Source: Candidimonas nitroreducens (GTDB lineage: Bacteria > Pseudomonadota > Gammaproteobacteria > Burkholderiales > Burkholderiaceae_B). From it: 64,000 nucleotides of DNA. This document shows positions 45,487 to 56,878 of the stretch, piece after piece. Each line of letters begins with the position of its first letter. Position 1 is the stretch's first letter. The stretch spans positions 32,464 through 96,463 of the forward strand of contig NZ_NJIH01000018.1 in NCBI RefSeq assembly GCF_002209565.1, read 5' to 3'. The notes beneath the pieces were generated by a model that saw only the letters and a program-made list of their open reading frames with translations, had not been told where the DNA came from and searched no databases. The translations under genes were made by a program, and so were the position numbers.

Positions 45487-45492
45487 GCGCGC

Positions 45493-46329
45493 ATGGTCAT
45501 GACGGCGGCAGATTCATCCCCGGCAGCTTCGTTCGGGCGCGATGCCTGTGCGCCGCCGGCACCGGCGCCGGCGGCTCGGAAACCCGGCGGGGGCGCCATG
45601 GAGCCCGCCACGGGCACTCGGAAACATGCTGCGGGTACTCCGGAGCCCGATGCGATCCGCAGCAAGTGGTGGCCCGGACATGCCGATTACCTCGAGGTGT
45701 GGCATGCGATGCGGGACTACACCGAGGCCCGCCAGCCCGGCACCGCGGACGAGATCTGGCTGGTCGAACATGCGCCGGTCTATACGCTGGGCATGGCGGG
45801 GCTGCGCGAGCATATCCTGGACAGCGGCAATATCCCGGTGGTGGAGTCCAACCGCGGCGGCCAGGTCACCTATCACGGCCCGGGGCAGGTGGTGGCGTAC
45901 TGCCTGGTCGACCTGCATCGCCTTGGCCTGTACGTCAAGGAATACGTCGCCCTGCTCGAAGACGTGGTAATCGGCCTGCTGGTCGATCTGGGCGTGGCCG
46001 GTGCCTGCCGCAAACCCGGTGCGCCGGGCGTGTATGTGCCCATGCCCGAAGGCGATCTGGCGAAGATTGCCGCCCTGGGCGTCAAGATACGCAAGGGCTG
46101 CGCCTATCACGGCCTGGCCCTGAACGTCGACATGGATCTGCGCCCCTTCGAGGGCATCAACCCTTGCGGCTACGAAGGCCTGCGCACCGTAGACCTGCGC
46201 GTCTGCGGCGTGCGCGCCGCGCCGCGCGAGGTGGGCGACATGCTGGCGGCGCGGCTGGGCACGGCCTTTCAGGCCTGCGTGCGGCCGGCCCGCGCGCTGT
46301 CCGCGGGCCCTCGTCAGCCGACAGGCTGA
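45493..46329 (+). CDS. lipB: Octanoyl-[acyl-carrier-protein]:protein octanoyltransferase
   Basis: 278 residues from ATG 45493. LipB core: '[20 protein letters not shown]', '[14 protein letters not shown]' (catalytic Lys) and 'INPCGYEG' (catalytic Cys). The first ~55 residues are a low-complexity Ala/Pro/Gly/Thr extension absent from typical LipB; an internal ATG at 45598 preceded by GGGGGCGCC could be the true start. It transfers octanoyl groups to lipoyl domains for LipA. Confidence 0.92.
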   Translation: MVMTAADSSPAASFGRDACAPPAPAPAARKPGGGAMEPATGTRKHAAGTPEPDAIRSKWWPGHADYLEVWHAMRDYTEARQPGTADEIWLVEHAPVYTLGMAGLREHILDSGNIPVVESNRGGQVTYHGPGQVVAYCLVDLHRLGLYVKEYVALLEDVVIGLLVDLGVAGACRKPGAPGVYVPMPEGDLAKIAALGVKIRKGCAYHGLALNVDMDLRPFEGINPCGYEGLRTVDLRVCGVRAAPREVGDMLAARLGTAFQACVRPARALSAGPRQPTG

Positions 46330-46465
46330 TCCGTCCATCGGCCATTTGGCCGAACCGGGCATGCCTGCCGGCGGGGCACGGTCATTACGGCGACGCACAT
46401 TGCGGGTAGACTGTAAGCAAGGGCGGCGTTCCGCACCGCTCGCAAGCCACAGCAGGAGACCCATC

Positions 46466-47251
46466 ATGACGACTGCCGAATCCCCCTTGCTGGTCGACCG
46501 CGCCGATGCGGTGGCTACGCTGACGCTGAACCGGCCGGCCCAATTCAACGCCTTGTCCGAAGAGCTGCTGGAAGAACTGCAGCGCAATCTCGACGCGCTG
46601 GCCGCGGACGACGAGCTGCGCTGCGTGGTGCTGGCGGCCGCGGGGCGCGCCTTCTGCGCCGGCCACGACCTGAAGCAGATGCGCGCGCAGCCCGAGCAGG
46701 AATATTACGAACAGCTCTTCGCCCGCTGCGGGCGCGTCATGCAGAGCCTGGTGGGGTTTCCGGTGCCGGTCATCGCCAAGGTGCAGGGCATGGCCACCGC
46801 GGCCGGCTGCCAACTGGTGGCCAGCTGCGACCTGGCCGTGGCGGCCGACAGCGCCAAGTTCGCGGTGTCCGGCATCAATGTGGGCCTGTTCTGCTCGACC
46901 CCGGCAGTGGCGCTGACGCGCAGCATGCCCATCAAAAAAGCTTTTGAAATGCTGGTGACGGGGCGCTTCATCGGCAGCACCGAGGCGGTGGAAAACGGCC
47001 TGATCAACCAGGCCGTGCCCGATGGGCAGCTGGACGCTGCCGTGGCCGCGCTGGTGCAGACCATCTGCTCGAAAAGCCCGGTGGCCGTGCGCACCGGCAA
47101 GGCCATGTACCAGCGCCAGCGCGGCATGGCGCTGGATCAGGCCTACGAGTACGCGGGCGGCGTCATGGCGTGCAATATGATGGCCGCCGACGCGGCCGAA
47201 GGCATAGACGCTTTCATAGAGAAGCGGCCGCCCATGTGGGTCGGCCGCTGA
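46466..47251 (+). CDS. Enoyl-CoA hydratase/isomerase family protein
   Basis: 261 residues from ATG 46466 (AGGAGA seven bases upstream). Crotonase fold with oxyanion-hole segments 'AGRAFCAGHDLKQM' and 'QGMATAAGCQLVASCDLAVA'. The first catalytic Glu position is occupied by Gln ('ATAAGCQLVA'), as in several non-hydratase crotonases resembling ECHDC3. It sits between lipB and an inverted lipA. The exact substrate is unknown. Confidence 0.85.
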   Translation: MTTAESPLLVDRADAVATLTLNRPAQFNALSEELLEELQRNLDALAADDELRCVVLAAAGRAFCAGHDLKQMRAQPEQEYYEQLFARCGRVMQSLVGFPVPVIAKVQGMATAAGCQLVASCDLAVAADSAKFAVSGINVGLFCSTPAVALTRSMPIKKAFEMLVTGRFIGSTEAVENGLINQAVPDGQLDAAVAALVQTICSKSPVAVRTGKAMYQRQRGMALDQAYEYAGGVMACNMMAADAAEGIDAFIEKRPPMWVGR

Positions 47252-47281
47252 GGCCCCGCGTTCGGGGCGGGCTTATATGGG

Positions 47282-47317
47282 TTTGTGCTCGAAACGCAAG
47301 CGCGTTGCGAGCACAAA
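47282..47317. terminator. Bidirectional hairpin between the crotonase gene and lipA
   Basis: A long near-perfect inverted repeat: 10-bp outer arms TTTGTGCTCG/CGAGCACAAA, one mismatch, 5-bp inner arms AACGC/GCGTT and an AAGC loop. It lies between two converging stops (47251 and 47331) and would give A/U-flanked hairpins on both strands. Confidence 0.75.
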
Positions 47318-47330
47318 GCGCGAAGCCTTG

Positions 47331-48329
47331 TCAGGCCACGGCCACCCCGGCCGCATGGGCCTGTTCGTCGGCATGGTAGGAAGAACGCACTAGGGCGCCC
47401 ACGGCGGCGTGGGTGAAGCCCATGGCGTAGGCCTCGCGCTCGAACATGGCGAAGGTGTCGGGGTGCACGTAGCGCAGCACCGGCAGGTGGTGTTCGGACG
47501 GCTGCAGGTACTGGCCTATGGTCAGCATGTCGACGTTGTGCGCGCGCAGGTCGCGCATGACCTGCAGGATTTCCTCGTCGGTCTCGCCCAGGCCCAGCAT
47601 CAGCCCCGACTTGGTCGGGACGTCGGGATGACGCAGCTTGAATTCGGACAGCAGCTTCAGCGAATGCTGGTAGTCGGAGCCGGGACGGGCCTGCTTGTAC
47701 AGGCGCGGCACGGTTTCCAGGTTGTGGTTCATGACGTCGGGCGGCCCGCCGTCCAGCACTTCCAGCGCCCGGTCGAGGCGGCCGCGGAAATCGGGCACCA
47801 GCACCTCGATGCGCGTATTGGGCGACAGCTCGCGCACCTTTTGTATGCAGGCCACGAAATGGCCGGCGCCGCCGTCGCGCAGGTCGTCGCGGTCGACCGA
47901 GGTGATCACCACGTACGACAGCCGTAGCGCGGCGATGGTGCGCGCCAGGTTCACGGGCTCTTCGGCGTCCAGGGCATCGGGCCGGCCGTGGCCTACGTCA
48001 CAGAAAGGGCAGCGGCGCGTGCACTTGTCGCCCATGATCATGAAGGTGGCCGTGCCTTTGCCGAAGCACTCGCTGATGTTCGGGCACGAGGCCTCTTCGC
48101 ACACGGTGTGCAGCCGGTGCTCGCGCAATATGCGCTTGATGTCGTAGAAGCGCGAACCCGGCGCGGCGGCCCTGACGCGGATCCAGTCGGGCTTCTTGAG
48201 GCGCTCGGTCTGCACCACCTTGATGGGGATGCGCGCGGTCTTGGCCTGGGACTTCTGCTTCTGGGTGGGGTCGTAGGCGGCCGGCTGGGCGCCGCTCTGC
48301 GTCGTGCTGGGATCGACGGGTGTATTCAT
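47331..48329 (-). CDS. lipA: Lipoyl synthase
   Basis: 332 residues. Auxiliary cluster cysteines '[12 protein letters not shown]', radical-SAM '[13 protein letters not shown]' and the C-terminal 'RSSYHADEQ' with the cluster-ligating Ser. It inserts two sulfurs into octanoyl-lipoyl domains, completing the step after LipB. It is on the strand opposite to lipB; in Bordetella-type genomes I recall the two genes being co-oriented, so a local inversion is possible. Confidence 0.96.
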   Translation of the reverse strand: MNTPVDPSTTQSGAQPAAYDPTQKQKSQAKTARIPIKVVQTERLKKPDWIRVRAAAPGSRFYDIKRILREHRLHTVCEEASCPNISECFGKGTATFMIMGDKCTRRCPFCDVGHGRPDALDAEEPVNLARTIAALRLSYVVITSVDRDDLRDGGAGHFVACIQKVRELSPNTRIEVLVPDFRGRLDRALEVLDGGPPDVMNHNLETVPRLYKQARPGSDYQHSLKLLSEFKLRHPDVPTKSGLMLGLGETDEEILQVMRDLRAHNVDMLTIGQYLQPSEHHLPVLRYVHPDTFAMFEREAYAMGFTHAAVGALVRSSYHADEQAHAAGVAVA

Positions 48330-48778
48330 GTGGATTCCTGCGGCGGGGCGGATCCCGCCTTTCGAAGAAGGCCTATTTTACCGTGCCCGCGCCGGCCGGC
48401 GCGAATGCCCCTGGCGGCAGCAGCGGTGTGCCGGGGACAGAGGCGCGTATCGGCGTCGTCCGGCCATGTACGCATGCCTGTCAGAGCGCCTCGGGAAAAC
48501 ACTGATCTGTTATTGCGTCAACGGTGGCTACACTCATTGCACGCGCTAAGTGTCGCCGACTGGGCCAGCGGGAGTGGAGGGGAGGTGTTTTCCCGTGTCA
48601 TGGCCGGCTCGGCATATGCGCAATGCGTATGTTTGTCCACATCGGTGCCGGTGTGGCGAATCCGCGATCCTGCCGGCCCTTCCTCCTGCGTCGCCCGCGT
48701 TGGTCGCGGCCCGGCTTCTTCGGGCGCGTTCGCCATGCCCTTGCCGACCCAACCACATTATAAGAGGGCAGCACAACC
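48330..48778. other. Intergenic region upstream of the dipeptide-type ABC operon
   Basis: About 450 bases with no convincing gene. It contains an imperfect 9-bp inverted repeat (48637-48645/48648-48656, one mismatch) and a near-palindrome at 48612-48630. TTATAA around 48758 may be a -10 for the downstream operon but lacks a good -35. Confidence 0.4.
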
Positions 48779-50362
48779 ATGAAGTTAATCCGCAAGACGC
48801 TACTGTTGTCGGCGCTGGCCGCCAGTTTTCTGGCCGTGGGCGGTATTGCCCAGGCCCGTGACCTGACCATAGGGCTGCGCTCCGAGCCCAGCTCGATGGA
48901 TCCGCAGTTCCACTCGCTCACGCCCAATACGCAGTTGTCCGAAACCATGTTCGATCCGCTGGTGCGCACCGACGGCAATGCCAAGCCGGTGCCCTGCCTG
49001 GCCCAGTCCTGGACGGTGAATGGCAACGAATGGGTCTTCAAGCTGCGCCCCGACGTCAAATTTTCCGACGGCTCGCCGTTCACCGCGGACGACGTGCTGT
49101 TCACCTACAAGCGCGTGCCGCTGGTGCCCAACAGCCCGTCGTCTTATTCGCTGTACCTGAGTTCGGTGGCCAAGGTCGAGGCGGTCGACCCGCATACCGT
49201 CAAGATCACCACCAAGGGCCCCTCGCCGGTGCTGCTGGCGAATCTATCCATGGTGCCCATCATGTCCAAGAAGAACGCCTCGGGCCCGGCGCCCGAAGGC
49301 AAGACCACGGTCGAGCTCAACCGCGGCGACGGCCTGATCGGCACCGGCCCCTACAAGTTCGTGTCCTGGAAGCGCGGCGCCGAGATCGTGCTCGACCGCA
49401 ACCCCTACTACTGGGGCAAGAAGCCGGCCTGGGACAAGGTCGTCTATCGCCCCATCACCAATTCGGCCGCGCGCGTGGCCGCACTGCTGTCGGGCGACAT
49501 CGACGTGATCGAAGATCCTCCAACCGACGACCTGCCCAAGCTCAAGAAAGACAAGAAGCTGTACGTCCAGGCTACACCCTCGGTACGCGTGATCTACGTG
49601 GCCATGAACCAGTCCAAGGAAGTACCCCCGGGCATGTCCGGCACCGATGGCAAGAACCCGCTTACCGACAAGCGGGTGCGCGAGGCGCTGTCGCTGGCCA
49701 TAGACCGCAAGGCCATCGTCGCCCGCATCATGGGCGGCGTGGCGCAGCCGGCGGCCAATCTGTTGCCGTACCCGGCCTTCGGCACCTCCAAGCAGTACTC
49801 CGTGGTGCCGCCGGCCGATGTGGCCAAGGCCAAGAAGCTGCTGGCCGACGCCGGCTATCCCAAGGGCTTCGCGCTGTCGCTCGGTTCGCCCGCCGGGCGC
49901 TATACCAACGACCAGCGCATCGCGCAGGCGGTCGCCGCCATGTGGGCGCGCATCGGCGTCAAGACCAATGTAGAAACCATGGCGCCGCCGGTCTTCTTCA
50001 AGAAGCGCAATACCTTTGCGTTCAGCACCTACCTGGCGGGCTGGGCGGCCAGCTCGGGCGAAATGCTCAATCCGCTGACTTCGCTGGTGGTTACCAAGAC
50101 TCCCAAGCTGGGCCTGGGCACCACCAACTGGAGCCATTATTCCAATCCGGCCATGGACAAAGAAGTGCTGGCCGCCTCGGAAACCCTGGACGATGCCAAG
50201 CGCTCGAAGATGCTGCAGGATGCCGGCCATATGGCGATGGCCGACTACGCCATCCTGCCGCTGCAGTTCGAGCTCTCGGTGTGGGCCATGAAGAAGGACA
50301 TCCGCTATACGGGTCGTGCCGACCAAATGACCCTGGCCCAAGACATGACGCTGGCCAAGTAA
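48779..50362 (+). CDS. Dipeptide/oligopeptide-type ABC transporter substrate-binding protein
   Basis: 527 residues, SBP family 5. Signal peptide ending near 'GGIAQA', then 'LRSEPSSMDPQFHSLTPNTQ', 'FKLRPDVKFSDGSPFTADDV', 'GTGPYKFVSWKRGAEIVLDR' and 'KRVREALSLAIDRKAI'-type sequence. It is the first gene of a five-gene importer. The downstream amide hydrolases suggest that the ligand is a peptide or N-acylated amino acid. Confidence 0.93.
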   Translation: MKLIRKTLLLSALAASFLAVGGIAQARDLTIGLRSEPSSMDPQFHSLTPNTQLSETMFDPLVRTDGNAKPVPCLAQSWTVNGNEWVFKLRPDVKFSDGSPFTADDVLFTYKRVPLVPNSPSSYSLYLSSVAKVEAVDPHTVKITTKGPSPVLLANLSMVPIMSKKNASGPAPEGKTTVELNRGDGLIGTGPYKFVSWKRGAEIVLDRNPYYWGKKPAWDKVVYRPITNSAARVAALLSGDIDVIEDPPTDDLPKLKKDKKLYVQATPSVRVIYVAMNQSKEVPPGMSGTDGKNPLTDKRVREALSLAIDRKAIVARIMGGVAQPAANLLPYPAFGTSKQYSVVPPADVAKAKKLLADAGYPKGFALSLGSPAGRYTNDQRIAQAVAAMWARIGVKTNVETMAPPVFFKKRNTFAFSTYLAGWAASSGEMLNPLTSLVVTKTPKLGLGTTNWSHYSNPAMDKEVLAASETLDDAKRSKMLQDAGHMAMADYAILPLQFELSVWAMKKDIRYTGRADQMTLAQDMTLAK

Positions 50363-50378
50363 CAGGGCGGCCGGCTGA

Positions 50379-51353
50379 GTGTTGTCGATCATAATCCGCC
50401 GTCTGCTGCAGACGGTGCTGGTGGTGCTGGTCATGTCGGCACTGGTGTTCGCGGGCCTGTACCTGGTCGGCGACCCAGTGACGATGCTGGCCAGCCCCGA
50501 GGCGACCGACGCCGAGCGCGAGCTCATCCGCCAGTCGCTGGGGCTGAACCTGCCCCTGTGGCACCAGTACCTGATCTTCCTCAGCAAGGCGGTGCATCTC
50601 GACTTCGGCAACAGTTTTCTTACGGGCGAGCCGGCCATGCACCTGATCCTGCAGCGCATGCCGGCCACGCTCGAGCTGGCCACCGTGGCGATGGCGCTGT
50701 CCATGCTGATCGGCATTCCGCTGGGCATCTATGCCGGCCTGAAGCCGCGCAGCCTGGCGGCGCGCTCCATTATGGGCGGTTCGGTGCTGGGCTTTTCGCT
50801 GCCCAACTTCTGGGTCGGCCTGATGTTCATCATGCTGTTCGCCGTGATACTGGGCTGGCTGCCCTCGGGCGGGCGCGGGCCGGTCGAGCACTTCGGCCCC
50901 ATCGACCTTAGCATTTTCAGCCTGGAAGGCTGGCGCAGCCTGATACTGCCGGCGTCCACCATCGCCACCGCCAAGTGCGCGCTCATCATCCGCGTCACGC
51001 GCGCCGCCACGCGCGAATGCCTGCCGCAAGACTACATCAAGTTCGCGCGCGCCAAAGGCCTGGCCGAGCGCCGCGTGTTGTGCGTGCATCTGCTGAAGAA
51101 CATTCTCATCCCCATCATCACCATCGGCGGCCTGGAATACGGCCAGGTCTTCGCCTTCGCGGTGGTGACCGAAACCGTGTTCTCGTGGCCCGGCATGGGC
51201 AAGCTGCTGATAGATTCCATCATCACGCTGGATCGGCCGGTGGTGGTCGCCTACCTGATGCTGACCGTGGTGTTCCTGGCGCTATTGAACCTGGTGGTGG
51301 ACGTCGCCTACACCGTACTGGATCCGCGCGTGCGGCCCGGAGGCCCGTCATGA
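50379..51353 (+). CDS. Peptide-type ABC transporter permease (DppB family)
   Basis: 324 residues from GTG 50379. 'MLSIIIRRLLQTVLVVLVMS' begins the first of about six membrane segments; 'ATRECLPQDYIKFARAKGLA' is the EAA coupling helix. Typical DppB ending 'VVDVAYTVLDPRVR'. The stop overlaps the next gene (ATGA). Confidence 0.93.
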   Translation: MLSIIIRRLLQTVLVVLVMSALVFAGLYLVGDPVTMLASPEATDAERELIRQSLGLNLPLWHQYLIFLSKAVHLDFGNSFLTGEPAMHLILQRMPATLELATVAMALSMLIGIPLGIYAGLKPRSLAARSIMGGSVLGFSLPNFWVGLMFIMLFAVILGWLPSGGRGPVEHFGPIDLSIFSLEGWRSLILPASTIATAKCALIIRVTRAATRECLPQDYIKFARAKGLAERRVLCVHLLKNILIPIITIGGLEYGQVFAFAVVTETVFSWPGMGKLLIDSIITLDRPVVVAYLMLTVVFLALLNLVVDVAYTVLDPRVRPGGPS

Positions 51354-52273
51354 GCACTGCGGCAACCCCGACCCAGTCCGGCGCCGTGCCGGCGCGGCGC
51401 GAGAACATGTTCAAGGAATTCGTGCAGCAATTCCTGACCAGCAAGCTGGCGGTGGCCGGGCTGATACTGCTGGTGATATTCCTGCTGCTGGCGATCTTCG
51501 CGCCCTGGATCGCGCCGCAGAATCCCTTCGACCTGGCCTCGCTGGACATCATGGATTCCAAGCTGCCGCCGGGCTCGCTCAATGGCGCCGGCAACATGAC
51601 CTACTGGCTGGGCACCGACGGCCAGGCCCGCGACGTGTTCTCGGCCATACTCTACGGCATGCGCATCAGCCTGTTCGTGGGTGTGGTGTCGGTGTCTTCG
51701 GCATTCGCCATCGGCACCGCGGTCGGCCTGATCGCCGCCTACTTCGGCAGGTTCATCGATGCGCTGCTGATGCGCATCGTCGACATCCAGCTGTCCTTCC
51801 CGTCCATTCTGGTGGCGCTGATCCTGCTGGCAGTGCTGGGCAAGGGCGTGGACAAGGTCATCTACGCGCTGGTGGCGGTGCAGTGGGCCTATTTCGCGCG
51901 GGCGGCGCGCGGCGCCGCCATCGTCGAGCGCAACCGCGAGTACGTCGAAGCGGCGCGCTGCCAGGGCCTGTCGTGGCCGCGCATCTTGTGGCGCCACTTG
52001 TTTCCCAACTGCATCCCGCCCCTTATGGTGATCGCCACCATAGATCTGGCGCACGCCATCGCGCTCGAGGCTACCCTGTCGTTCCTGGGCGTGGGCGTGC
52101 CGGTCACGCAGCCCTCGCTGGGCATGCTGATCTCCAATGGCTTCGAATTCCTGATGTCGGGCGACTACTGGATCTCGTTCTTCCCCGGCATCGCGCTGGC
52201 CCTGGTGGTGATCGCCATCAATCTGGTGGGCGACCACCTGCGCGACATACTCAACCCGCGCAACACCATATAG
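51350..52273 (+). CDS. Peptide-type ABC transporter permease (DppC family)
   Basis: 307 residues from ATG 51350 with GGAGG seven bases upstream. N-terminal 'FLTSKLAVAGLILLVIFLLL' helix, 'WLGTDGQARDVFSAILYGMR' and the coupling helix 'VERNREYVEAARCQGLSWPR'. The in-frame extension to 50975 is the shadow of the previous gene. Confidence 0.93.
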   Translation: MSTAATPTQSGAVPARRENMFKEFVQQFLTSKLAVAGLILLVIFLLLAIFAPWIAPQNPFDLASLDIMDSKLPPGSLNGAGNMTYWLGTDGQARDVFSAILYGMRISLFVGVVSVSSAFAIGTAVGLIAAYFGRFIDALLMRIVDIQLSFPSILVALILLAVLGKGVDKVIYALVAVQWAYFARAARGAAIVERNREYVEAARCQGLSWPRILWRHLFPNCIPPLMVIATIDLAHAIALEATLSFLGVGVPVTQPSLGMLISNGFEFLMSGDYWISFFPGIALALVVIAINLVGDHLRDILNPRNTI

Positions 52274-52288
52274 CGGGCGTACACAGGC

Positions 52289-53304
52289 ATGCAGACACAG
52301 ACGGAGGCCTATTTGCAGACAGCGGCGGCGCCATCATCCACGGAATGGCTGCTCGACATACAGGGGCTGCGCACCTGGTTCCATACGCGCCGCGGCGTGC
52401 TCAAGGCCGTCGACGGCGTGTCGCTGCAGCTGCGGCCGGGCGAAATCCTGGGGCTGGTGGGCGAGTCGGGCTCGGGCAAGAGCATGACCGGCTTCTCGCT
52501 CATGAACCTGGTCGACGAGCCCGGCAGGATCCAGGCCGAGCGCATGATGTTCGACGGCCGCGACCTGCTGACGCTGTCGGCCGACGAGTACCGGCACTTG
52601 CGCGGCAGGGACATGGCCATGATCTTCCAGGATCCCATGATGACCCTGAACCCGGCCTTGCGCGTCGACACGCAGATGATCGAGGCCGTGCAGGCGCACG
52701 CGGCGGTGCCGCGCGCCGAGGCCCGCGAGCGCAGTGTGCAGGCGCTGGGCAAAGTGGGCATACCGGCGCCGCGCGAGCGCATGCGCGCCTACCCGCACCA
52801 GCTGTCGGGCGGCATGCGCCAGCGCGTGGCCATCGCCATTGCGCTGCTGAACCGGCCCAAGCTGATCATCGCCGACGAGCCCACCACGGCGCTGGACGTC
52901 ACCATACAAGGCCAGATCCTGTACGAGGTGCAGAAGCTGTGCCGCGAGACCGGCACGGCGCTTATCTGGATCACGCACGACCTGGCCATCGTCTCGGGCC
53001 TGGCCGACCGCCTGGCCGTGATGTACGCCGGGCGCATCGTCGAAACCGCGCCTACGGCCGAGATCGTAAGCGCCGCCCAGCATCCCTACACGCACGGCTT
53101 GCTGGCCTCCATTCCCACGCTCGAGACGCGCGGCCGCGAGCTGTTCCAGATTCCCGGCGCCACGCCCTCGCTGCTGGAAATGCCCGAGGGCTGTCCGTTC
53201 CGCACACGCTGCTACCGGGCCAGCCCGCAATGCGTGCAGGCCCCGCCAGTGCGGCAGATCGCGCCGGGGCACGAGGCCAGCTGCTGGCATAGCGGGGTGG
53301 CGGC

Positions 53305-53308
<4 letters not shown>
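52289..53308 (+). CDS. Peptide-type ABC transporter ATPase (DppD family)
   Basis: 339 residues. Walker A 'GESGSGKSMT', signature 'LSGGMRQRVAIAIALL', Walker B 'LIIADEPTTALD', and the C-terminal oligopeptide-ABC motif with four cysteines ('CPFRTRCYRASPQC'), likely an Fe-S or zinc site. It overlaps the next gene by 4 bases. Confidence 0.94.
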
Positions 53309-54453
<1,145 letters not shown>

Positions 54454-54568
54454 ACAAGGAACACAAGGGCGGCGCGCGGCTCCCTGCACCGCGTTCCGCT
54501 AGACCGCGCAGTGGCGAAGAAGCTCAGGCCGGAAGGCCGGATTCTTCAAACATCGAGGAGATCTCCCT

Positions 54569-55438
54569 ATGCAATTCCAGTTTGCCGACACAGAAGATTT
54601 CGCGCCCTACACCATGTCCCTGCCGGCCGGCGAGCCCATACCCCTGGTCTGTGATTCACCGCACAGCGGCGCGATCTATCCGCAAGATTTCCACAGCTGC
54701 CTGCCCATATCCGTCTTGCGCTCGGGCGAGGACGCCTATGTCGACGAGCTCTGGCACGCCATACCCACGGTAGGCGGCAGCCTGCTGGCCGCCAATTTCC
54801 CGCGTTCGTACATAGACCCGAACCGCGAGATCGACGACGTCGACCTGGACATGCTGGCCGAGCCCTGGACGACGCGGGTGTACCCCACCGAAAAGACGCG
54901 CCTGGGCCATGGCCTGATCTGGAAGGTGGCGCGCGGCCAGCCCATGTACGACCGCAAGCTCGAAGTCGCCGAGGTGGAAAACCGCATCGCCACCTACCAC
55001 CAGCCCTATCATGCCGAGCTGGGCCGCCGCATGGAACAGATGGTCGAGCGCTTCGGCGGTGTGTGGCACCTGAATCTGCATTCGATGCCGGCCAATTCCT
55101 ACGAGATCCTGGAGATCGACTCCGATCATCCCCTGGCCGACTTCGTGCTGGGCGATCGCGACGGCATCACCTGCGATCCGGCGCTGGTCAGCACCATCGA
55201 AGAGTTCCTGGTCGGGCGCGGCTACAGCGTCGCCCGCAACGACCCCTTCAAGGGGGTGGCGCTCATCGCCCGCCTCGGGCGGCCGGAAGAAAACCGCCAC
55301 AGCCTGCAGATCGAGGTCAATCGCACTCTGTACATGAACGAGGAAACCTACGAGAAATCCGCGGGCTTCAATGCCCTGCAGGAATCGCTGTCGCTGCTTG
55401 CCGCCAGGGTGGCCGAGTTCGTGCGCGGGCAGATCTGA
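54569..55438 (+). CDS. N-formylglutamate amidohydrolase family protein
   Basis: 289 residues from ATG 54569 with GAGGAG eight bases upstream. FGase family: 'PIPLVCDSPHSGAIYPQDF', 'SYIDPNREIDDVDLDM', 'LNLHSMPA' and 'HSLQIEVNRTLYMNE'. It hydrolyses N-formyl (or other N-acyl) amino acids. It follows the peptide-type importer by 115 bases on the same strand. The next plus-strand gene that fits this module, an M20 amidohydrolase, is 7 kb away beyond an inserted block. Confidence 0.9.
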   Translation: MQFQFADTEDFAPYTMSLPAGEPIPLVCDSPHSGAIYPQDFHSCLPISVLRSGEDAYVDELWHAIPTVGGSLLAANFPRSYIDPNREIDDVDLDMLAEPWTTRVYPTEKTRLGHGLIWKVARGQPMYDRKLEVAEVENRIATYHQPYHAELGRRMEQMVERFGGVWHLNLHSMPANSYEILEIDSDHPLADFVLGDRDGITCDPALVSTIEEFLVGRGYSVARNDPFKGVALIARLGRPEENRHSLQIEVNRTLYMNEETYEKSAGFNALQESLSLLAARVAEFVRGQI

Positions 55439-55450
55439 ACCTTGTCTCGT

Positions 55451-56725
55451 CTAGAATCTGAGCAGCGGAGCGATATCGTATAAGCTGCAGCCAGGGCTGT
55501 GCGCGCTGGCGCGCATGAGAAGGTTGAGTGCCTCGATGCGCTCGCCCGATCGCGGCGCGCCATTCTTCTGCATAGGTACCTGGAGCCCGACAGACATGTC
55601 CCTCACAATGTCGCCTACGACCCCGCCTGCGCGGCCCGACGGAATGGCAAGCATTCCGTGTTGTCTTGCGAAGTGATATGCGTCCAGTGCTTCGGTGATC
55701 GTGCCGACTTGATTGGGCTTGAGGATGAATCCGCCGATGGCCCTTAATTCATAGGCCTTCTTGAGCAGTGTCATATTCGTGGCGGTGAGGTCATCGCCGA
55801 GAATGAGCGTGCGGTCGATATCTTGCCGTGCGTGTACGAAGCCATCCCAGTCATTCTCGTCGAGCAGATCCTCGATGAAGACGATATTGAATTTCTCCGT
55901 CAGCGACTTGGCATAGTCGATGAGTTGGCTTGCTGTTACTCTTTTCCCCTTCAGTTCATAGGTATTCGTTGCTTCATCGTACATTTCGCTCGAGGCGCAA
56001 TCGAGAGCGAAGGAAATGCGGCCGGTAAAATTGCATGCGTCGATTGCCTCTTGCATCAGCAGCAGGATGATTTCGGGATCGTCCGACGGTGCGACATAGC
56101 CATAAGAACTGGCAATGGGGGGCTTGTATCCCAGATATTTCGTAATGACGTCGTTGAGTTTCTGAAATACCGTCACCGCCATTTCGATGGCGAAGTTCAC
56201 GCTGTCGGTGCCATGCGGCACGATCAGGAACTCGTTGAACGCCTGAGTGAGATGGTCGTAGCGGCCGCCATTCACGACGTTGAAGCAGGGAACCGGTATC
56301 GTTTGCAAATTGCCGCCGCTGATATAGCTGTATAGCGGCACCTGGCGGGAATCAGCCGCCGCACGGAACGCTGCGGCGGATACCGCCTGAATAGCGTTGC
56401 CTCCGAGCCGGCTCTTGTTGGGCGTACCGTCGAGCGCGATCATTGTTGCGTCGATTGTGCGCTGATCAAAGATATCCAGGCCGACGATCTCGGGGGCGAT
56501 GATGTCCGCCACATTGGCAACGGCTTTGTGAACGCTGAGCCCGCCGTAGGTTGTCGGATCCTGATCCCGCAATACGTAGGCTTCGCGCATGCCCACCGAT
56601 GTCCCGGTCGATGCGGCAGCCAGCCCGGTGGCGCCGCTCTCGGTTCGTATTTCAACTTCGACGGTGGGCCTGCACTTGGTATCAATGATCTGTTGAGCCC
56701 GGACAGATACAATTTTATCTTCCAT
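55451..56725 (-). CDS. Enolase paralogue with altered active site
   Basis: 424 residues aligning over its whole length with enolase. Kept: metal ligands Asp242, Glu285 and Asp311, the catalytic Lys336 ('FILKPNQVGT'), Lys387 and Glu165 (the E168 position of yeast enolase). Changed: the GDEGG loop reads S-S-Y-G-Y, so the catalytic Glu (E211 in yeast) is Tyr208; the active-site His159 position is Tyr156; and the SHRSGE loop reads S-G-R-A-G-G, losing His373. The housekeeping reaction is therefore unlikely. It lies at the end of a minus-strand unit with an ABC importer. I infer a related enolisation of a phosphorylated or phosphonate substrate. Confidence 0.88.
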   Translation of the reverse strand: MEDKIVSVRAQQIIDTKCRPTVEVEIRTESGATGLAAASTGTSVGMREAYVLRDQDPTTYGGLSVHKAVANVADIIAPEIVGLDIFDQRTIDATMIALDGTPNKSRLGGNAIQAVSAAAFRAAADSRQVPLYSYISGGNLQTIPVPCFNVVNGGRYDHLTQAFNEFLIVPHGTDSVNFAIEMAVTVFQKLNDVITKYLGYKPPIASSYGYVAPSDDPEIILLLMQEAIDACNFTGRISFALDCASSEMYDEATNTYELKGKRVTASQLIDYAKSLTEKFNIVFIEDLLDENDWDGFVHARQDIDRTLILGDDLTATNMTLLKKAYELRAIGGFILKPNQVGTITEALDAYHFARQHGMLAIPSGRAGGVVGDIVRDMSVGLQVPMQKNGAPRSGERIEALNLLMRASAHSPGCSLYDIAPLLRF

Positions 56726-56878
56726 TTTGTGACCTTATTTTCGACTTGCTGCGGGCGAGGCTCGCCCAGGCACCGGAGCCTGATGCACCGTGCCCAGTGA
56801 CCTTCCCTGGGAAAGTTCGATCGAGCCCACCTTTTGCGTGAGCGCAGCGCTGATGGGCGCGGATGCGTTAACCGTTAA

